64,000 nucleotides of DNA, from positions 124,001 to 188,000 of the forward strand of contig CAVQYQ010000003.1 in the NCBI GenBank assembly GCA_963718195.1, given 5' to 3'. A model generated the notes under the pieces. The model saw only the letters and a list, made by a program, of their open reading frames with translations, was not told the DNA's origin and did not search any database. The translations under genes and the position numbers were made by a program. Positions 1-9,714 of this stretch are shown piece after piece. The stretch is from MADRE3 sp963718195 (lineage in GTDB: Bacteria > Desulfobacterota > Desulfobulbia > Desulfobulbales > Desulfocapsaceae). Every line of letters begins with the position of its first letter. The stretch's first letter is position 1.

Positions 1-46
1 CTGCTCGTTCCATTACCATCTCAAGAGTGCTTTTTATCTCTGCCAT
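1..46 (-). CDS. 5' end of an unidentified protein, cut by the window edge
   Basis: On the minus strand an ATG at position 46 opens a frame reading MAEIKSTLEMVMERA before the left edge of the window. The frame stays open and the composition is protein-like. The opening resembles a short uncharacterised protein often found beside rsmB in deltaproteobacteria, but that is from memory. It would be transcribed in the same direction as rsmB and downstream of it. Only about 15 residues are visible, so no function can be assigned. Confidence 0.4.
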   Translation of the reverse strand, partial: MAEIKSTLEMVMERA

Positions 47-140
47 TCCATACCTGTCTATTAAATTTATGATACCGTCCCTATTTGTCTGAAATTCATA
101 CCGGTTTTAATGTACCGTTTGAAAAACAGTAAAGCAAAGA

Positions 141-1496
141 TTAATCACTTTTCAGTGCTGAAGTAAGACGTGCGGCAAAGAAACCGTCTATATCTGCAGC
201 AGGCAGTGGCGCAAAACAGTTCTTGTGGACCAGAGCGTGCGCCTGGGGGGGAAGATAATCACGGCAATCCGTAATGGTAAAATGGGGATGCTTGCCAAGA
301 AAGTCACTGATTACCTGGTAATTTTCTTCCGGTTCTATGGAGCAGGTGGCATAGACCAATACACCGCCTGGAACAAGTAATTTCTCAGCTTGCTCGAGGA
401 TCAATTTCTGTTTTTTCTGATAGGCTGCCAATTGATGCTCCTCCCGATTCCAGCGAATGTCGGGGTGTCTGCCAATCACCCCTGTACCCGAGCAGGGCGC
501 ATCAACCAGTATCCGGTTAAAACGGAGTTCTGTAGATTTCATGTATTGTTCAAGTGTTCGGTTGTGGAGTGTAAGCGAGCTCGAGTCCGCTATCCGGCTG
601 ATATTATCCTTCAGCTGATGGAGTCGATCCTGATTGGGCTCGAGCGCCACGACAGAAGTGGAATCCTTATCGGTCAGCGCTAAGAGGTGTGCCGTCTTCC
701 CGCCAACACCGGCGCAGCAGTCAAGAATACGTGTTCCATCGTGAAATGGTCCCAGCAGCAGCGTGGCAAGTTGTGCTGCCTGGTCCTGGACTTGGAAAAA
801 ACCTTGTTCAAAGCCGGGGAGTGCAGTGACTGATCGCTGAGAGGGTCCCATCATCAGGGCATCAGGCGCGAAGCGCCCTAAAGTGGTGAAAATACCGTTT
901 TCCCTGAAGAGCTCAACAAGCCCGGCTGTCGTCGTTCGGTGCGTGACTCGTAGGCAAAGAGATGGTTCCTTGTTATTTGACAGACAGATCTGCTTCATGG
1001 TCTCTGCACCGAAATGGTTTTGCCAGCGTCTGGTCAACCACTGAGGGTGATTGAGCAGAGAGCCGCTGTCCGGCTGAGGGAGCTCAGACCGCTTACGAAT
1101 TGATTGGCGGAGTACACCATTGACAAATCCTTGAACCGGTTTTGGCAACCGGGCCGCTGCGACCGCTTTCACTGTTTCATTTACCGCAGCAGACTCTGGC
1201 ACCCTGTCAAGAAAAAGAAGCTGAAACAGCCCGGCTTGCAGGGCGTTATAGGCAAAGGGTTTTATCCTGCTGAGCGGCTGTCGGCAGAGCTGGGTCATAA
1301 CCAGGTCAAGATATTCTTTCTGCCGGAGTACCCCGTAGCAGATTTTCATGGCAAGCTGTCGATCGGAACCATCCACATGATGATCTGCCATTGTCTGTTC
1401 GAACAATTGCGAGAGTGGCAGCTTTGTTCGTTTGAGGTGATACAGGGTCTCGATTGCCGCATAACGGCCAGTTTTTGAGGAGGGGTATTTCTTCAT
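141..1496 (-). CDS. rsmB: 16S rRNA (cytosine(967)-C5)-methyltransferase RsmB
   Basis: A 451-residue protein of the usual RsmB/Sun length. It has an N-terminal NusB-like RNA-binding domain (about residues 10-135) and a C-terminal Rossmann methyltransferase domain. The SAM-binding motif LDCCAGVGGKT is at 258-268. Both cysteines of the m5C catalytic cycle are present, in DAPCSGTG (C335) and YATCSIEPEE (C385). By family, the enzyme methylates C967 of 16S rRNA in the cytoplasm. It starts at the ATG at 1496 and is followed on the same strand by the partial gene at the left edge, so the two may be cotranscribed. Confidence 0.95.
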   Translation of the reverse strand: MKKYPSSKTGRYAAIETLYHLKRTKLPLSQLFEQTMADHHVDGSDRQLAMKICYGVLRQKEYLDLVMTQLCRQPLSRIKPFAYNALQAGLFQLLFLDRVPESAAVNETVKAVAAARLPKPVQGFVNGVLRQSIRKRSELPQPDSGSLLNHPQWLTRRWQNHFGAETMKQICLSNNKEPSLCLRVTHRTTTAGLVELFRENGIFTTLGRFAPDALMMGPSQRSVTALPGFEQGFFQVQDQAAQLATLLLGPFHDGTRILDCCAGVGGKTAHLLALTDKDSTSVVALEPNQDRLHQLKDNISRIADSSSLTLHNRTLEQYMKSTELRFNRILVDAPCSGTGVIGRHPDIRWNREEHQLAAYQKKQKLILEQAEKLLVPGGVLVYATCSIEPEENYQVISDFLGKHPHFTITDCRDYLPPQAHALVHKNCFAPLPAADIDGFFAARLTSALKSD

Positions 1497-1871
1497 TAAT
1501 GTAACAACCCGCTCGTGTTGGAAGGACTATGACAATTTAATCAGGTCACTGATGTATAGACTTTTACGATAGCTTAAATCTGCATAAAAATCACACGTTT
1601 TCTGCCAGGAGTAGAGAGCGGTAATCTCGCCTGGATCTGCTCCAGGACGCCTCTATTGCTCTTTGCTGTTTATCCAGAAAACATCTCACAGAGCAGATGT
1701 TATTGATTTGTAAATAGGTGAGAGTCGAGAATCCTTTTCGGGATAGTGCAGCCACCATAAGTATCGATCGTATCAGGTTGTCGGGTGTAGACAATATTGC
1801 CACCTCTTGTTACTATTGGGCTTTGAAGGAGCAAGCGGCGTATTATGTGTTCTATTATCAAACAGGGGAAA
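1497..1871. other. Divergent intergenic region between rsmB and an amino-acid-binding protein
   Basis: About 375 bases without a convincing gene; the short open frames here have no protein-like features. It must hold the promoters of rsmB (leftward) and of the binding protein (rightward). A small inverted repeat, TTGTC/GACAA, lies near 1777-1793. I see no clear -35/-10 pair. Confidence 0.4.
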
Positions 1872-2894
1872 ATGATGATACGGGTGATATGCATTTCAGT
1901 CACAGTGATCCTAGCCGTATGTCTATCGGTAGTTGTCACTCAGGCCATAACCCTGCAGGAGGTCCAGAAGCGAGGAGAGCTGATATGTGGCGTCTCTACG
2001 GGTATTCCAGGTTTTTCTAACCCTGATGAGAAGGGGAAATGGGCTGGCTTTGATGTTGATCTGTGTAGAGCTGTTGCTGCCGCAACACTTGGGGACGGGT
2101 CAAAAATCAAGTTGATTCCACTGACTGCAAAAGAACGTTTAACTGCGCTTCAGGCCGGTGAGGTCGATATGTTATCCAGCAATACAACATGGACAATGAC
2201 CAGAGATACGGCACTGGGACTCAATTTTGCTGGAATCAGCTATTATGATGGACAGGGGTTCATGGCCCTGAAGAATCTTGGGGTAAAGAGTGCACTGGAA
2301 CTAAATGGTGCGGCCATATGTGTCCAATCTGGTACAACTACGGCGCTGAACCTGGCTGATTATTTTATAGAGAACAATATGGAGTATAAACCCATCGCTT
2401 TTGATACTTCAGATCAGACTGTGAGGGCATTTAAAGCTGGACGCTGTGATGTCTTGACAAGTGACCAATCCCAGCTTTACGCGCTACGCATCAAACTGGA
2501 AAACCCGGAAGATGCTGTTGTCCTGCCGGAAGTGATCTCCAAGGAACCTCTCGGGCCCGTCGTTCGGCAAGGAGATGACGCTTGGCTCGACATCGTCAAA
2601 TGGACGCTGTACGCAATGATCAATGCGGAGGAGAAGGGTGTGACCACCGCCAATGTGGATGAGATGCTGAAGAGCACGAAACCGGATATATTAAGACTTC
2701 TCGGCCTTGAAGGAATTAAAGGCAAGGGGTTGGGGCTCAACGATGACTGGGCATATCAGATTGTTAAACAGGTCGGTAATTATGGTGAGGTGTTTGAACG
2801 AAATGTGGGTCAGGGTTCGCCACTGAAAATTGATCGTGGCTTGAACGCACTCTGGAACCGGGGTGGAATCCAGTACGCCCCGTCAGTGCGATAA
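1872..2894 (+). CDS. Amino-acid ABC transporter substrate-binding protein (AapJ/BztA type)
   Basis: A periplasmic binding protein of family 3 (SBP_bac_3). A signal peptide with a long hydrophobic core covers residues 1-25 and is followed by LQEVQKRGELICGVSTGIPGF, the typical N-terminus of mature general L-amino-acid-binding proteins. Internal blocks such as WAGFDVDLCRAVAAATLGD and DVLTSDQSQLYALR support the AapJ/BztA group, which binds polar amino acids. Two adjacent ATGs (1872 and 1875) follow an AGGGGA ribosome-binding site; a longer frame from 1845 is unlikely. No permease or ATPase gene is nearby, so this is an orphan binding protein that must use a transporter encoded elsewhere or act as a sensor. 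Confidence 0.88.
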   Translation: MMIRVICISVTVILAVCLSVVVTQAITLQEVQKRGELICGVSTGIPGFSNPDEKGKWAGFDVDLCRAVAAATLGDGSKIKLIPLTAKERLTALQAGEVDMLSSNTTWTMTRDTALGLNFAGISYYDGQGFMALKNLGVKSALELNGAAICVQSGTTTALNLADYFIENNMEYKPIAFDTSDQTVRAFKAGRCDVLTSDQSQLYALRIKLENPEDAVVLPEVISKEPLGPVVRQGDDAWLDIVKWTLYAMINAEEKGVTTANVDEMLKSTKPDILRLLGLEGIKGKGLGLNDDWAYQIVKQVGNYGEVFERNVGQGSPLKIDRGLNALWNRGGIQYAPSVR

Positions 2895-3083
2895 CGTGAA
2901 AGAGTTTTAAAATCGGGGGGCTATTCCAGCCACTGTAATACTCAGGATGGGCGTTGCCAAAACAATTGTCGACAGCGTTATTGTTATGGAGGATTTCGAA
3001 ATCATAGGTGGCAACGATTTTCAGAGAATTTTTGATAATCCCAGATCCGGTCATATGGAACTATTTCCCAACCAGATTTGGCA

Positions 3084-3494
3084 ATGAATATTCACTGGTT
3101 GCAGCATGTCCCCTTTGAAGGACTCGGATTCATTCGTTCATGGGCTGAAAAAAACGACCATAGCCTCGTCGCTACCAGGCTCTGGGCAGAAGATCAACTG
3201 CCAAAACCCGATGACGTCAGAATGCTGATCATCATGGGCGGCCCCATGGGGGTCAATGATCTAAACTTCTTTCCCTGGCTCCAGGAGGAAAAAGAATTTA
3301 TTGCTCGGCTTGTTAACAGGGATCGTGCGATTTTAGGGATTTGTCTGGGGGCGCAATTGCTCGCTGAAGTCCTGGGAGCAGACGTGTACAGGAACCGGGA
3401 AAAAGAGATTATTGATAAGAGTGACTGGGTGGCGGACAGTAATGCTCATTTGATGCGCATTCTGGAGTATTTCGAAAACCTGGTAGAGCAATGA
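3084..3494 (+). pseudogene. Class I glutamine amidotransferase remnant with internal in-frame deletion
   Basis: The protein starts like GMP-synthase-type class I amidotransferases: MNIHWLQHVPFEGLGFIRSW, then a MGGPMGVND loop and the nucleophile elbow GICLGAQLLAEVLG with its catalytic cysteine. After NREKEI it jumps directly to the family's extreme C-terminus (SNAHLMRILEYFENL). About 85-90 residues are missing, including the segment that should carry the catalytic His and Glu. The product is 136 residues against about 235 normally. The reading frame stays open, so this is probably a non-functional remnant made by an in-frame deletion near 3400-3420. The start is the ATG at 3084; an upstream TTG at 3078 is less likely. 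Confidence 0.75.
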
Positions 3495-4000
3495 TACCAC
3501 GGCAGCACCCTAACAATTTTTACCGCCATATGCTCTGTCTGTATCCATTAAATCACCCTTGTTGTCAGTTGCCTTTTGTTTGACTGACAGTAACCAAACA
3601 CACTAATTCCAAGAAATGTTATCGGTTGTCATCCCTTCTGGGGGTGTCGCTGTCAGCTTGACCAGTTTACATTATGCATGTCTTCGGCTCTGCACATATT
3701 CGGCCAATTAACCACGGCTGCTTTACTCATTTTATCGCTGAAGTCCCTGCAAATTGACATAAGAGCATTATCTTTTGCAAAAACAGAGACTGCTCTGGAA
3801 ATGGAGGTCAACTGGGACTGTATCGTCCTCTCAAGGGTTCTTTTCGGACGTTTTTCTGATACATTATTGAGTTAGAAGTTGTTGTAATTGTTCAATGAAA
3901 GGGAGGTTTTTAAACAGGGCTATTGTCAATTAAGGCAAAATATCCTACTTATGTTGACATAAACGTCATTATATTTTATTTTTATTACGAATCCGACATA
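3495..4000. other. Intergenic region upstream of the Lrp-gcv operon
   Basis: About 500 bases with no convincing gene; the one open frame, at 3678-3875, lacks a ribosome-binding site and recognisable features. The right end carries the lrp promoter described separately. I looked for a glycine riboswitch here and did not find its conserved core. Confidence 0.4.
3954..3982 (+). promoter_or_regulatory. Promoter of the lrp-gcv operon with overlapping inverted repeat
   Basis: A perfect -35 box TTGACA (3954-3959) is followed by a 17-base spacer and a -10 box TATTTT (3977-3982). The inverted repeat TGAC-N6-GTCA (3955-3968) overlaps the -35 box, and a TTGTCAA half-site lies at about 3923-3929. Lrp/AsnC proteins usually regulate their own gene, so this could be the autoregulatory site. 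The operator role is inference. Confidence 0.55.
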
Positions 4001-4014
4001 AAGGGAGGAACGCT

Positions 4015-4458
4015 TTGGATATCGATGCAATCAATATGGCCATAATCAATCAGCTGAAGGATGGGCGAGCCTCTTTTAAAAAAATCGCAGATGATTTACA
4101 GCTTGCCGAAGGAACGATTCGTGCCCGGGTAAAAAAGCTTCGTGGTGAGGGGGTTCTGGAAATTGCAGGACTCGTCGATCCCGAAGCCATTCCGGAAAGA
4201 TATGTTGTGATGGTTGGAATCAAGCTGAAGAGCATGGATTTGGTCGGCAAAGGTGAGGAATTCAGCACACTTCGGGGGGTTACCTCGGTTTGTGTGGTTA
4301 CCGGTCGTTTCGATCTCATACTCACGGTTATGCTGACCAAGGAGTTTGGTATTCTCGAGTTTTATACCGAAGAGGTTTCCAGGGTCGATGATGTCCGTTC
4401 GGTGGAAACCTTTGTTGTCTATAAAAGTTTCAATCTTAAATTACCCTTAATGAACTGA
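4015..4458 (+). CDS. Lrp/AsnC-family transcriptional regulator
   Basis: A 147-residue protein with the standard Lrp plan: an N-terminal winged helix-turn-helix (about 1-55, with KKIADDLQLAEGTIRARVKKL as the recognition region) and a C-terminal RAM/AsnC ligand-binding domain (about 65-145). The start is TTG at 4015, supported by the ribosome-binding site AAGGGAGG at 4001-4008. It lies 39 bases upstream of gcvT on the same strand. From that position it probably senses glycine or another amino acid and controls the glycine cleavage operon and itself, as Lrp does for gcv in enterobacteria. The ligand cannot be read from the sequence. Confidence 0.9.
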   Translation: MDIDAINMAIINQLKDGRASFKKIADDLQLAEGTIRARVKKLRGEGVLEIAGLVDPEAIPERYVVMVGIKLKSMDLVGKGEEFSTLRGVTSVCVVTGRFDLILTVMLTKEFGILEFYTEEVSRVDDVRSVETFVVYKSFNLKLPLMN

Positions 4459-4497
4459 CACAGACGTCATTTACCATCATCTCGGGAGGCAAACAGT

Positions 4498-5774
4498 ATG
4501 AGTGGGGAAATAAAATCGACGCTTCTGCATGAATGGCATGTGGAAAATGGCGCCAATATGGCCGCTTTCGGGGCCTATGACATGCCGCTCTGGTATCCGG
4601 AGGGCGTAAAGGAAGAACATCTGGCGGTTATAAACTCAGCCGGTCTGTTCGACACCAGTCACATGGCGGTGGTGCTGGTGCAGGGAGCTGACAGCAGAAC
4701 GCTGTTGCAGCGATGTTTCTCAAAAGATCTGGAGAAGTGTATTGGCCGGAACAAAGGACCGCTGGTCAGCGGTCGGTCGGCCTACGGTCTATTCCTGAAC
4801 CCCAACGGCCATGTCCTTGATGATACCATTGTTTCCCAGGTTTCAGAAAGTCTCTATATGGTGGTTGTCAACGCCGGGATGGGCAAGGGGGTTAGTGACT
4901 ACCTCGCCGAGTATCAGGATACCCTGGAGACGAGGATTACTGACTTGACTGACAAGGTCGGTAAAATTGATATCCAGGGCAAAAATTCGGCAAGGATATT
5001 GCCAGAAGTTCTGAATGATCCTGATAAAGTCTTCAGCTCTTTTCCATATTTTTCGTTCAAAGGCTGGTACGAAGATACCTCGGTCGTAACCGAACTGGTT
5101 TCCTTGACCGACGGTACTCCAGTAATGCTGTCGCGCACCGGGTATACTGGTGAGTTCGGCTTTGAGATTTTTATAAGCCCGGAGAAACTGCTGGCGATCT
5201 GGAAAATCCTGCTTGATGCCGGGGAAGAATATTTACTGAAGCCATGCGGGCTGGCTGCCCGTGATTCCTTGCGTGCAGGTGCGGTTCTGCCGCTTTCCCA
5301 TCAGGACATTGGAGACTGGCCGTTTGCCAATAACCCATGGCCTTTTGCTTTGGCCGACAGGGGGCAGGACGGAGATTCACCAAAGAATTTATAGGTTCTC
5401 ACGCGCTGACCGCTCTTCAATCAGCTGATTATACCCTGCCGTTCGCGGGTTTTGATCCCAGAAAAATGGTTGTATCAGATAAGGCTTTTGTCATGGACGA
5501 GAAAGGAGAAAAGATTGGTACAATCCTGACCTGTGCCACAGATATGGCCATTGGACGGGTCGGTGAAGGTATCGTGAGCATTGCCACCGGTGAAGAAAAA
5601 CCCGAAGGCTTTGTGCCGCGCGGATTATCCTGCGGTTTTGTCAGAGTCGATCGCAGATTGGATCCGGGGGATATTGTCGTGCTCACTGATGGTAAGCGAA
5701 AGATTAACGTGGAGATTCGACATGATGTCAGGCCCGACAGGACTGCCCGTCGGCCCATTAGAGAAATGGTTTAA
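4498..5774 (+). CDS. gcvT: Aminomethyltransferase (T-protein), frameshifted
   Basis: T-protein of the glycine cleavage system. It transfers the aminomethyl carbon from lipoyl-GcvH to tetrahydrofolate and releases ammonia. The first frame (4498-5394) gives the folate-binding GCV_T domain from HEWHVENGANMAAFGAYDMP to LAARDSLRAGAVLPLSHQDIG, then runs into unrelated residues and a stop. The C-terminal barrel continues one base out of phase (…RRFTKEFIGSHAL… to 5774). One missing base around 5350-5375, possibly in the G5 run at 5360-5364, explains the break. Restored, the protein is about 425 residues. It is preceded by GGGAGGC and followed 16 bases later by gcvH. It may be a sequencing error, since the rest of the operon is well preserved. 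Confidence 0.88.
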
Positions 5775-5790
5775 AAAAGGGGGAGATACG

Positions 5791-6189
5791 ATGAAAGAGA
5801 TAAGTGAATTAAATTTGCCGGATGATGTCCGTTACACAGAGGATCATGAGTGGGCAAAAGTTGCAGGAGAGAAGGTTCGGGTGGGGATCAGTGATTATGC
5901 TCAGGACCAGCTTGGTGATATCGTTTTTGTCGAGCTGCCTGAAGTTGGTGACTCGTTTGAAGCCGGCGATGAATTCGGTACACTCGAATCAGTCAAGGCG
6001 GTATCTGAGCTCTACATTCCCATCGGGGGCGAGGTGGTTGCGGTAAACGGAGAACTCGAGGATACGCCGGAACTGTTGAACCAGGATTCGTACAGCGGGT
6101 GGATCATAGAAGTGAGCCCGAACGATATCAAGGACCTTGAAACACTTCTTGATCGTGACGCCTACCTGGAAATCTTGAAAGGACAATAG
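5791..6189 (+). CDS. gcvH: Glycine cleavage system H protein
   Basis: A 132-residue lipoyl carrier protein that shuttles the aminomethyl group between the P, T and L proteins. The lipoylation site ESVKAVSELY is intact (K69), as are YTEDHEW near the N-terminus and YSGWIIEV near the C-terminus. The ATG at 5791 follows an AGGGGGAGA ribosome-binding site; longer upstream frames belong to the end of gcvT. The lipoyl group would be supplied by the lipB and lipA products encoded three genes downstream. Confidence 0.96.
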   Translation: MKEISELNLPDDVRYTEDHEWAKVAGEKVRVGISDYAQDQLGDIVFVELPEVGDSFEAGDEFGTLESVKAVSELYIPIGGEVVAVNGELEDTPELLNQDSYSGWIIEVSPNDIKDLETLLDRDAYLEILKGQ

Positions 6190-6227
6190 CCTTTCGGGTG
6201 GATGTAAATCAAACAAAAGAGGATAGC

Positions 6228-7563
6228 ATGCGTTACTTGCCACATACCGAATCGGATATTCAAACGATGTTTGATGCGATCGGGGTAAAAGATTTTGAAG
6301 AACTGTTCGGAACCGTTCCCCGAATCATGTCGTTATGATAAAAAAATGGATCTGCCGGAGCCGAAAACCGAGTGGAGTCTGAATACCTATATGGGCGAAA
6401 TTAGGTCGATGATGGAGGTGACTCCAGATCATACCGTACTTGTCGGTGCCGGTCGCTATCAGCACCATATCCCGGCAACAATTCCAAGTATCATGGGACG
6501 TTCTGAATTTTTGACCGCCTATACTCCCTACCAGCCGGAAATGGCACAGGGAACCCTGCAGGGGCTGTTTGAATACCAGACCCTGACCGCACGACTTCTG
6601 GGGGTGGATGTTGCCAATGCGTCAATGTATGACGGTGCCTCAGGTCTGGCGGAGGCGCTGCTCATGGGGCTCAGAATAGGCAGAAAAAAGAAACGGGTGG
6701 CAGTGTCAACAGCCATACACCCTCATTTTCGTGAGGTCGTTAAAACATATTTTTTGCCGACTGAGTACGAGGTCATTGAGCTTCCCTTTCTGGAAGATGG
6801 GCGAACAGACCTTTCATCGCTTGCAGGTCAAGAAGACCTCGCCGCTGTTGCGTTACAGTCGCCAAATTTTTTTGGAGTCGTCGAAGACATGGAATCTGCT
6901 GCTGCCGTTGTACACGATGCTGGAGCACTCTGTGTCGTCTGCTTTTCAGAGCCGATGGCTTTTGGTCTTATAAAGAGTCCAGGCAGTTGTGGTGCTGACA
7001 TCGTCTGCGGCGAGGGACAAAGTTTTGGGATGCCCGTATCCTTTGGGGGACCCGGGCTGGGAATGTTTGGATGCCGTGATAAATTCGTTCGCAGTATGCC
7101 AGGGCGCCTGGTCGGAGAGACCAAAGATCTGGAAGGCAAGCGTGGTTTTGTTCTGACCCTTTCAACGCGGGAACAGCATATCCGGCGAGAGAAGGCAACT
7201 TCCAACATCTGTTCCAACCAGGGAATCTGTACGCTCACCGCCACCATGTACATGGCCTCTCTGGGTGGAACGGGGTTGCGCAAAATGGCACGTCTTAATT
7301 ACGACAAAACGGAGTATCTCAAGAATGGGCTGCAGGAGGCAGGGGCTGAACTCTGTTTTTCGGCACCAACATTTAATGAGTTTGTGGTCGAGTTTGGTAA
7401 TGATTTCAAAAAAATACAAAAAAATCTCATGGATCAGGGGATCGTGGCTGGCCTCAATCTTGGCAGATTCTATCCCGGTTTTGATAACCGTTATCTCTTC
7501 TGTGTTACTGAAACAGCACCAAAAGAGATTCTGGATATCGTCATTAATGAGGTGAAGAAATGA
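6228..7563 (+). CDS. gcvPA: Glycine dehydrogenase (decarboxylating) subunit 1, frameshifted
   Basis: N-terminal half of the split P-protein, which with GcvPB decarboxylates glycine using PLP. Translation from the ATG at 6228 (ribosome-binding site AGAGGA) gives the normal start MRYLPHTESDIQTMFDAIGV but stops after GTVPRIMSL. The rest of the protein (KKMDLPEPKTEW… to 7563) is in the +1 frame. Removing one C from the CCCC run at 6318-6321 joins the two into a full-length protein of about 444 residues. The downstream 400 residues are intact and well conserved. The stop overlaps the gcvPB start (ATGA), which implies translational coupling. A homopolymer sequencing error is as likely as real inactivation. 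Confidence 0.88.
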
Positions 7564-9017
7564 AAAGTGCACCAGGAAAAAGCGGCTTGATTATGGATGA
7601 ACCCCTTCTCTGGGAGAAAGGGAAAAAGGGCAGAAACGGTATGAGCATTCCTGAAAGTGATGTCCCCGTCTCGCCCATAGATGATGATCTTTGTGGAGAC
7701 GGTCCAGATTTTCCGGATCTCAGTGAGGTTGAGATCGTCCGGCACTATACCAGGCTGTCTCAGTGGAATTTCGGCGTCGATACAGGGATGTATCCCCTTG
7801 GTTCATGCACCATGAAGTATAATCCGAAAATAAATGAAAAACATGCAGCGGCCCCAGAAATTGCTACTGCCCACCCCATGCTCGATGATCAATACTGTCA
7901 GGGAACCCTGAGGGTTATCTATGAGCTTCAGAACTACCTTGCAGAGATCACTGGGCTTGATTCTGTTTCAGTGCAACCGGCAGCCGGAGCCCATGGTGAG
8001 CTTGCGGGAATGCTCATTTTCGAAGCCTATCACCGTAGTAAAGGGAAAAAACGGACAAAAATCCTGATGCCGGACACGGCACACGGTACAAATCCTGCCA
8101 GTGCTGCTCTCTGCGGTTACAAACCAATACCGATCAAGTCTGGCGACCGGGGAATCCTCAATGTCGAGCAGATTCGTGAACTGATGGATGAGGAGACTGC
8201 CGGTATCATGATCACCAACCCAAACACCCTTGGGCTCTTTGAGCAAAATATCAGGGAGATCTCCGAAATTGTCCATGAAAAAGGGGGGCTCGTTTACGGT
8301 GACGGGGCAAACATGAATGCCATCATGGGTATTGCCGACATGAAGAAATGCGGGGTTGATGTCCTGCATCTCAATCTTCACAAGACGTTCTCAACGCCCC
8401 ATGGTGGCGGGGGGCCCGGTGCCGGTCCGGTGTGTGTCATCGAGGAGCTGGCAAAATTCCTTCCCGCTCCAAGAGTCGAGTTTGACGGAAAGACCTATAC
8501 CCAGGAAGCTGAGCGGCCCGAGTCGGTCGGTCGCATGCACTGTTTTCACGGCAACTACGGGGTGCTGGTCAGGGCGCTTTGCTATATCCTCACCATGGGG
8601 GCGGAGAATCTGAAAAAGGCAACCCAATATGCGGTGCTCAACGCCAGCTATATCAAGGTGAAACTGAAAGACCACCTGCACCTGGCCTATGATCGACCAT
8701 GCATGCATGAAGCGGTATTCTCTGACAAGTATCAACAGCAGTTCAAGGTTACCACCCTGGATATTGCAAAACGGCTGATGGACAGCGGTTATCATCCGCC
8801 TACCATCTACTTTCCGCTTGTCGTTCCCGGGGCAATCATGATCGAACCTACAGAGACGGAGAGTCTCGAGGAACTGGATACCTTTATCCAGGTGGTGAAG
8901 GAGATCGTCAAGGAGGCCGAGACAGAACCCGAACTGTTACGAAATGCACCCCAGCGCTTCAAGGTCAAGCGGTTGGATGAGACCCAGGCAGCACGGAAGC
9001 CATGCCTTTGTGGATAA
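7560..9017 (+). CDS. gcvPB: Glycine dehydrogenase (decarboxylating) subunit 2
   Basis: A 485-residue C-terminal P-protein subunit carrying the cofactor. The PLP-binding lysine is in HLNLHKTFSTPHGGGGPGAG (K275), and PLGSCTMKYNPK, PDTAHGTNPASA and MITNPNTLGLFE are all present. Its ATG overlaps the stop codon of gcvPA. By family it pairs with GcvPA as an alpha2beta2 decarboxylase. No frame problems were seen. The first 25 residues are slightly longer than in many homologues, but the overlap with gcvPA makes the start convincing. Confidence 0.96.
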   Translation: MKSAPGKSGLIMDEPLLWEKGKKGRNGMSIPESDVPVSPIDDDLCGDGPDFPDLSEVEIVRHYTRLSQWNFGVDTGMYPLGSCTMKYNPKINEKHAAAPEIATAHPMLDDQYCQGTLRVIYELQNYLAEITGLDSVSVQPAAGAHGELAGMLIFEAYHRSKGKKRTKILMPDTAHGTNPASAALCGYKPIPIKSGDRGILNVEQIRELMDEETAGIMITNPNTLGLFEQNIREISEIVHEKGGLVYGDGANMNAIMGIADMKKCGVDVLHLNLHKTFSTPHGGGGPGAGPVCVIEELAKFLPAPRVEFDGKTYTQEAERPESVGRMHCFHGNYGVLVRALCYILTMGAENLKKATQYAVLNASYIKVKLKDHLHLAYDRPCMHEAVFSDKYQQQFKVTTLDIAKRLMDSGYHPPTIYFPLVVPGAIMIEPTETESLEELDTFIQVVKEIVKEAETEPELLRNAPQRFKVKRLDETQAARKPCLCG

Positions 9018-9033
9018 GCAAAGAAAAACTGTT

Positions 9034-9714
9034 ATGACTGCCTATCTTTTTGATCTCGGCAAGATGGATTATCATGACGCTCACCAGTTTCAGCTGGATT
9101 GTGTCGAGTACCGTCTGTCGGCAGAGGGCATCGCCGATATCTTTATCATAGTCGAGCATCCACCAGTATTCACCCTGGGAAAACGCGGCGGTCTGGGCAG
9201 CCTTAACGTCAGCCGGGATTACGTCACCAGTCACGGTGTCGGAATTGTCCAGACCGAAAGAGGTGGAGACATTACCTATCACGGTCCCGGGCAACTCGTA
9301 GTGTATCCGGTCATTCATCTGCGGGATGCCGGGATGTCGATCAAGGACTATGTCGATCTGCTGGAAGAGGTGATGATAGCCTGCGCAGCTGATTTTGGTG
9401 TGACAGCCGTTCGAGATAAGAGAAACAGAGGGATATGGGTTGGCGATAACAAGATAGGTTCCATCGGAATCCGGGTGCGGCATGGCGTTACGTTTCACGG
9501 TCTCGCCCTCAATGTATCCCTCGATTTTGAACACTTTGGCTGGATTCAACCGTGTGGCCTTACCGGGGTTGGGGTAACGTCTTTGACACAGGAGAGTAAC
9601 GGAGCCGTTTTATTTGACCGGGTAAAGGAACGTCTTGTCCTGCACCTTGAAAAATGTTTCAAAAAGACGTTTATTTGCAAGCCTTCAACGCTTATCACCG
9701 GTGAAGCAGTATGA
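9034..9714 (+). CDS. lipB: Octanoyltransferase LipB
   Basis: Transfers octanoate from acyl carrier protein to the lipoyl domain of GcvH and dehydrogenase E2 subunits. The 226-residue protein has the signature RGGDITYHGPGQLVVYP (77-93), the active-site lysine in NKIGSIGIR (K140) and the active-site cysteine in PCGLTGVGVTSL (C174). The ATG at 9034 is chosen because family similarity begins at MTAYLFDLG; the frame opens earlier inside gcvPB but without homology. It lies 16 bases after gcvPB and overlaps lipA. Confidence 0.94.
   Translation: MTAYLFDLGKMDYHDAHQFQLDCVEYRLSAEGIADIFIIVEHPPVFTLGKRGGLGSLNVSRDYVTSHGVGIVQTERGGDITYHGPGQLVVYPVIHLRDAGMSIKDYVDLLEEVMIACAADFGVTAVRDKRNRGIWVGDNKIGSIGIRVRHGVTFHGLALNVSLDFEHFGWIQPCGLTGVGVTSLTQESNGAVLFDRVKERLVLHLEKCFKKTFICKPSTLITGEAV

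Noticed and set aside
3678..3875. 65-residue open frame before the lrp gene
   Set aside because: No ribosome-binding site, no family features, and it lies in the region expected to hold regulatory DNA.
3495..4014. Glycine riboswitch upstream of the glycine cleavage operon
   Set aside because: The conserved aptamer core was not found. The operon has an Lrp-type regulator and an ACT protein instead.
5340..5394. Programmed -1 frameshift to make full-length GcvT
   Set aside because: No X-XXY-YYZ slippery heptamer in the right phase and no clear downstream stem; GcvT is not known to use recoding. A plain indel is simpler.
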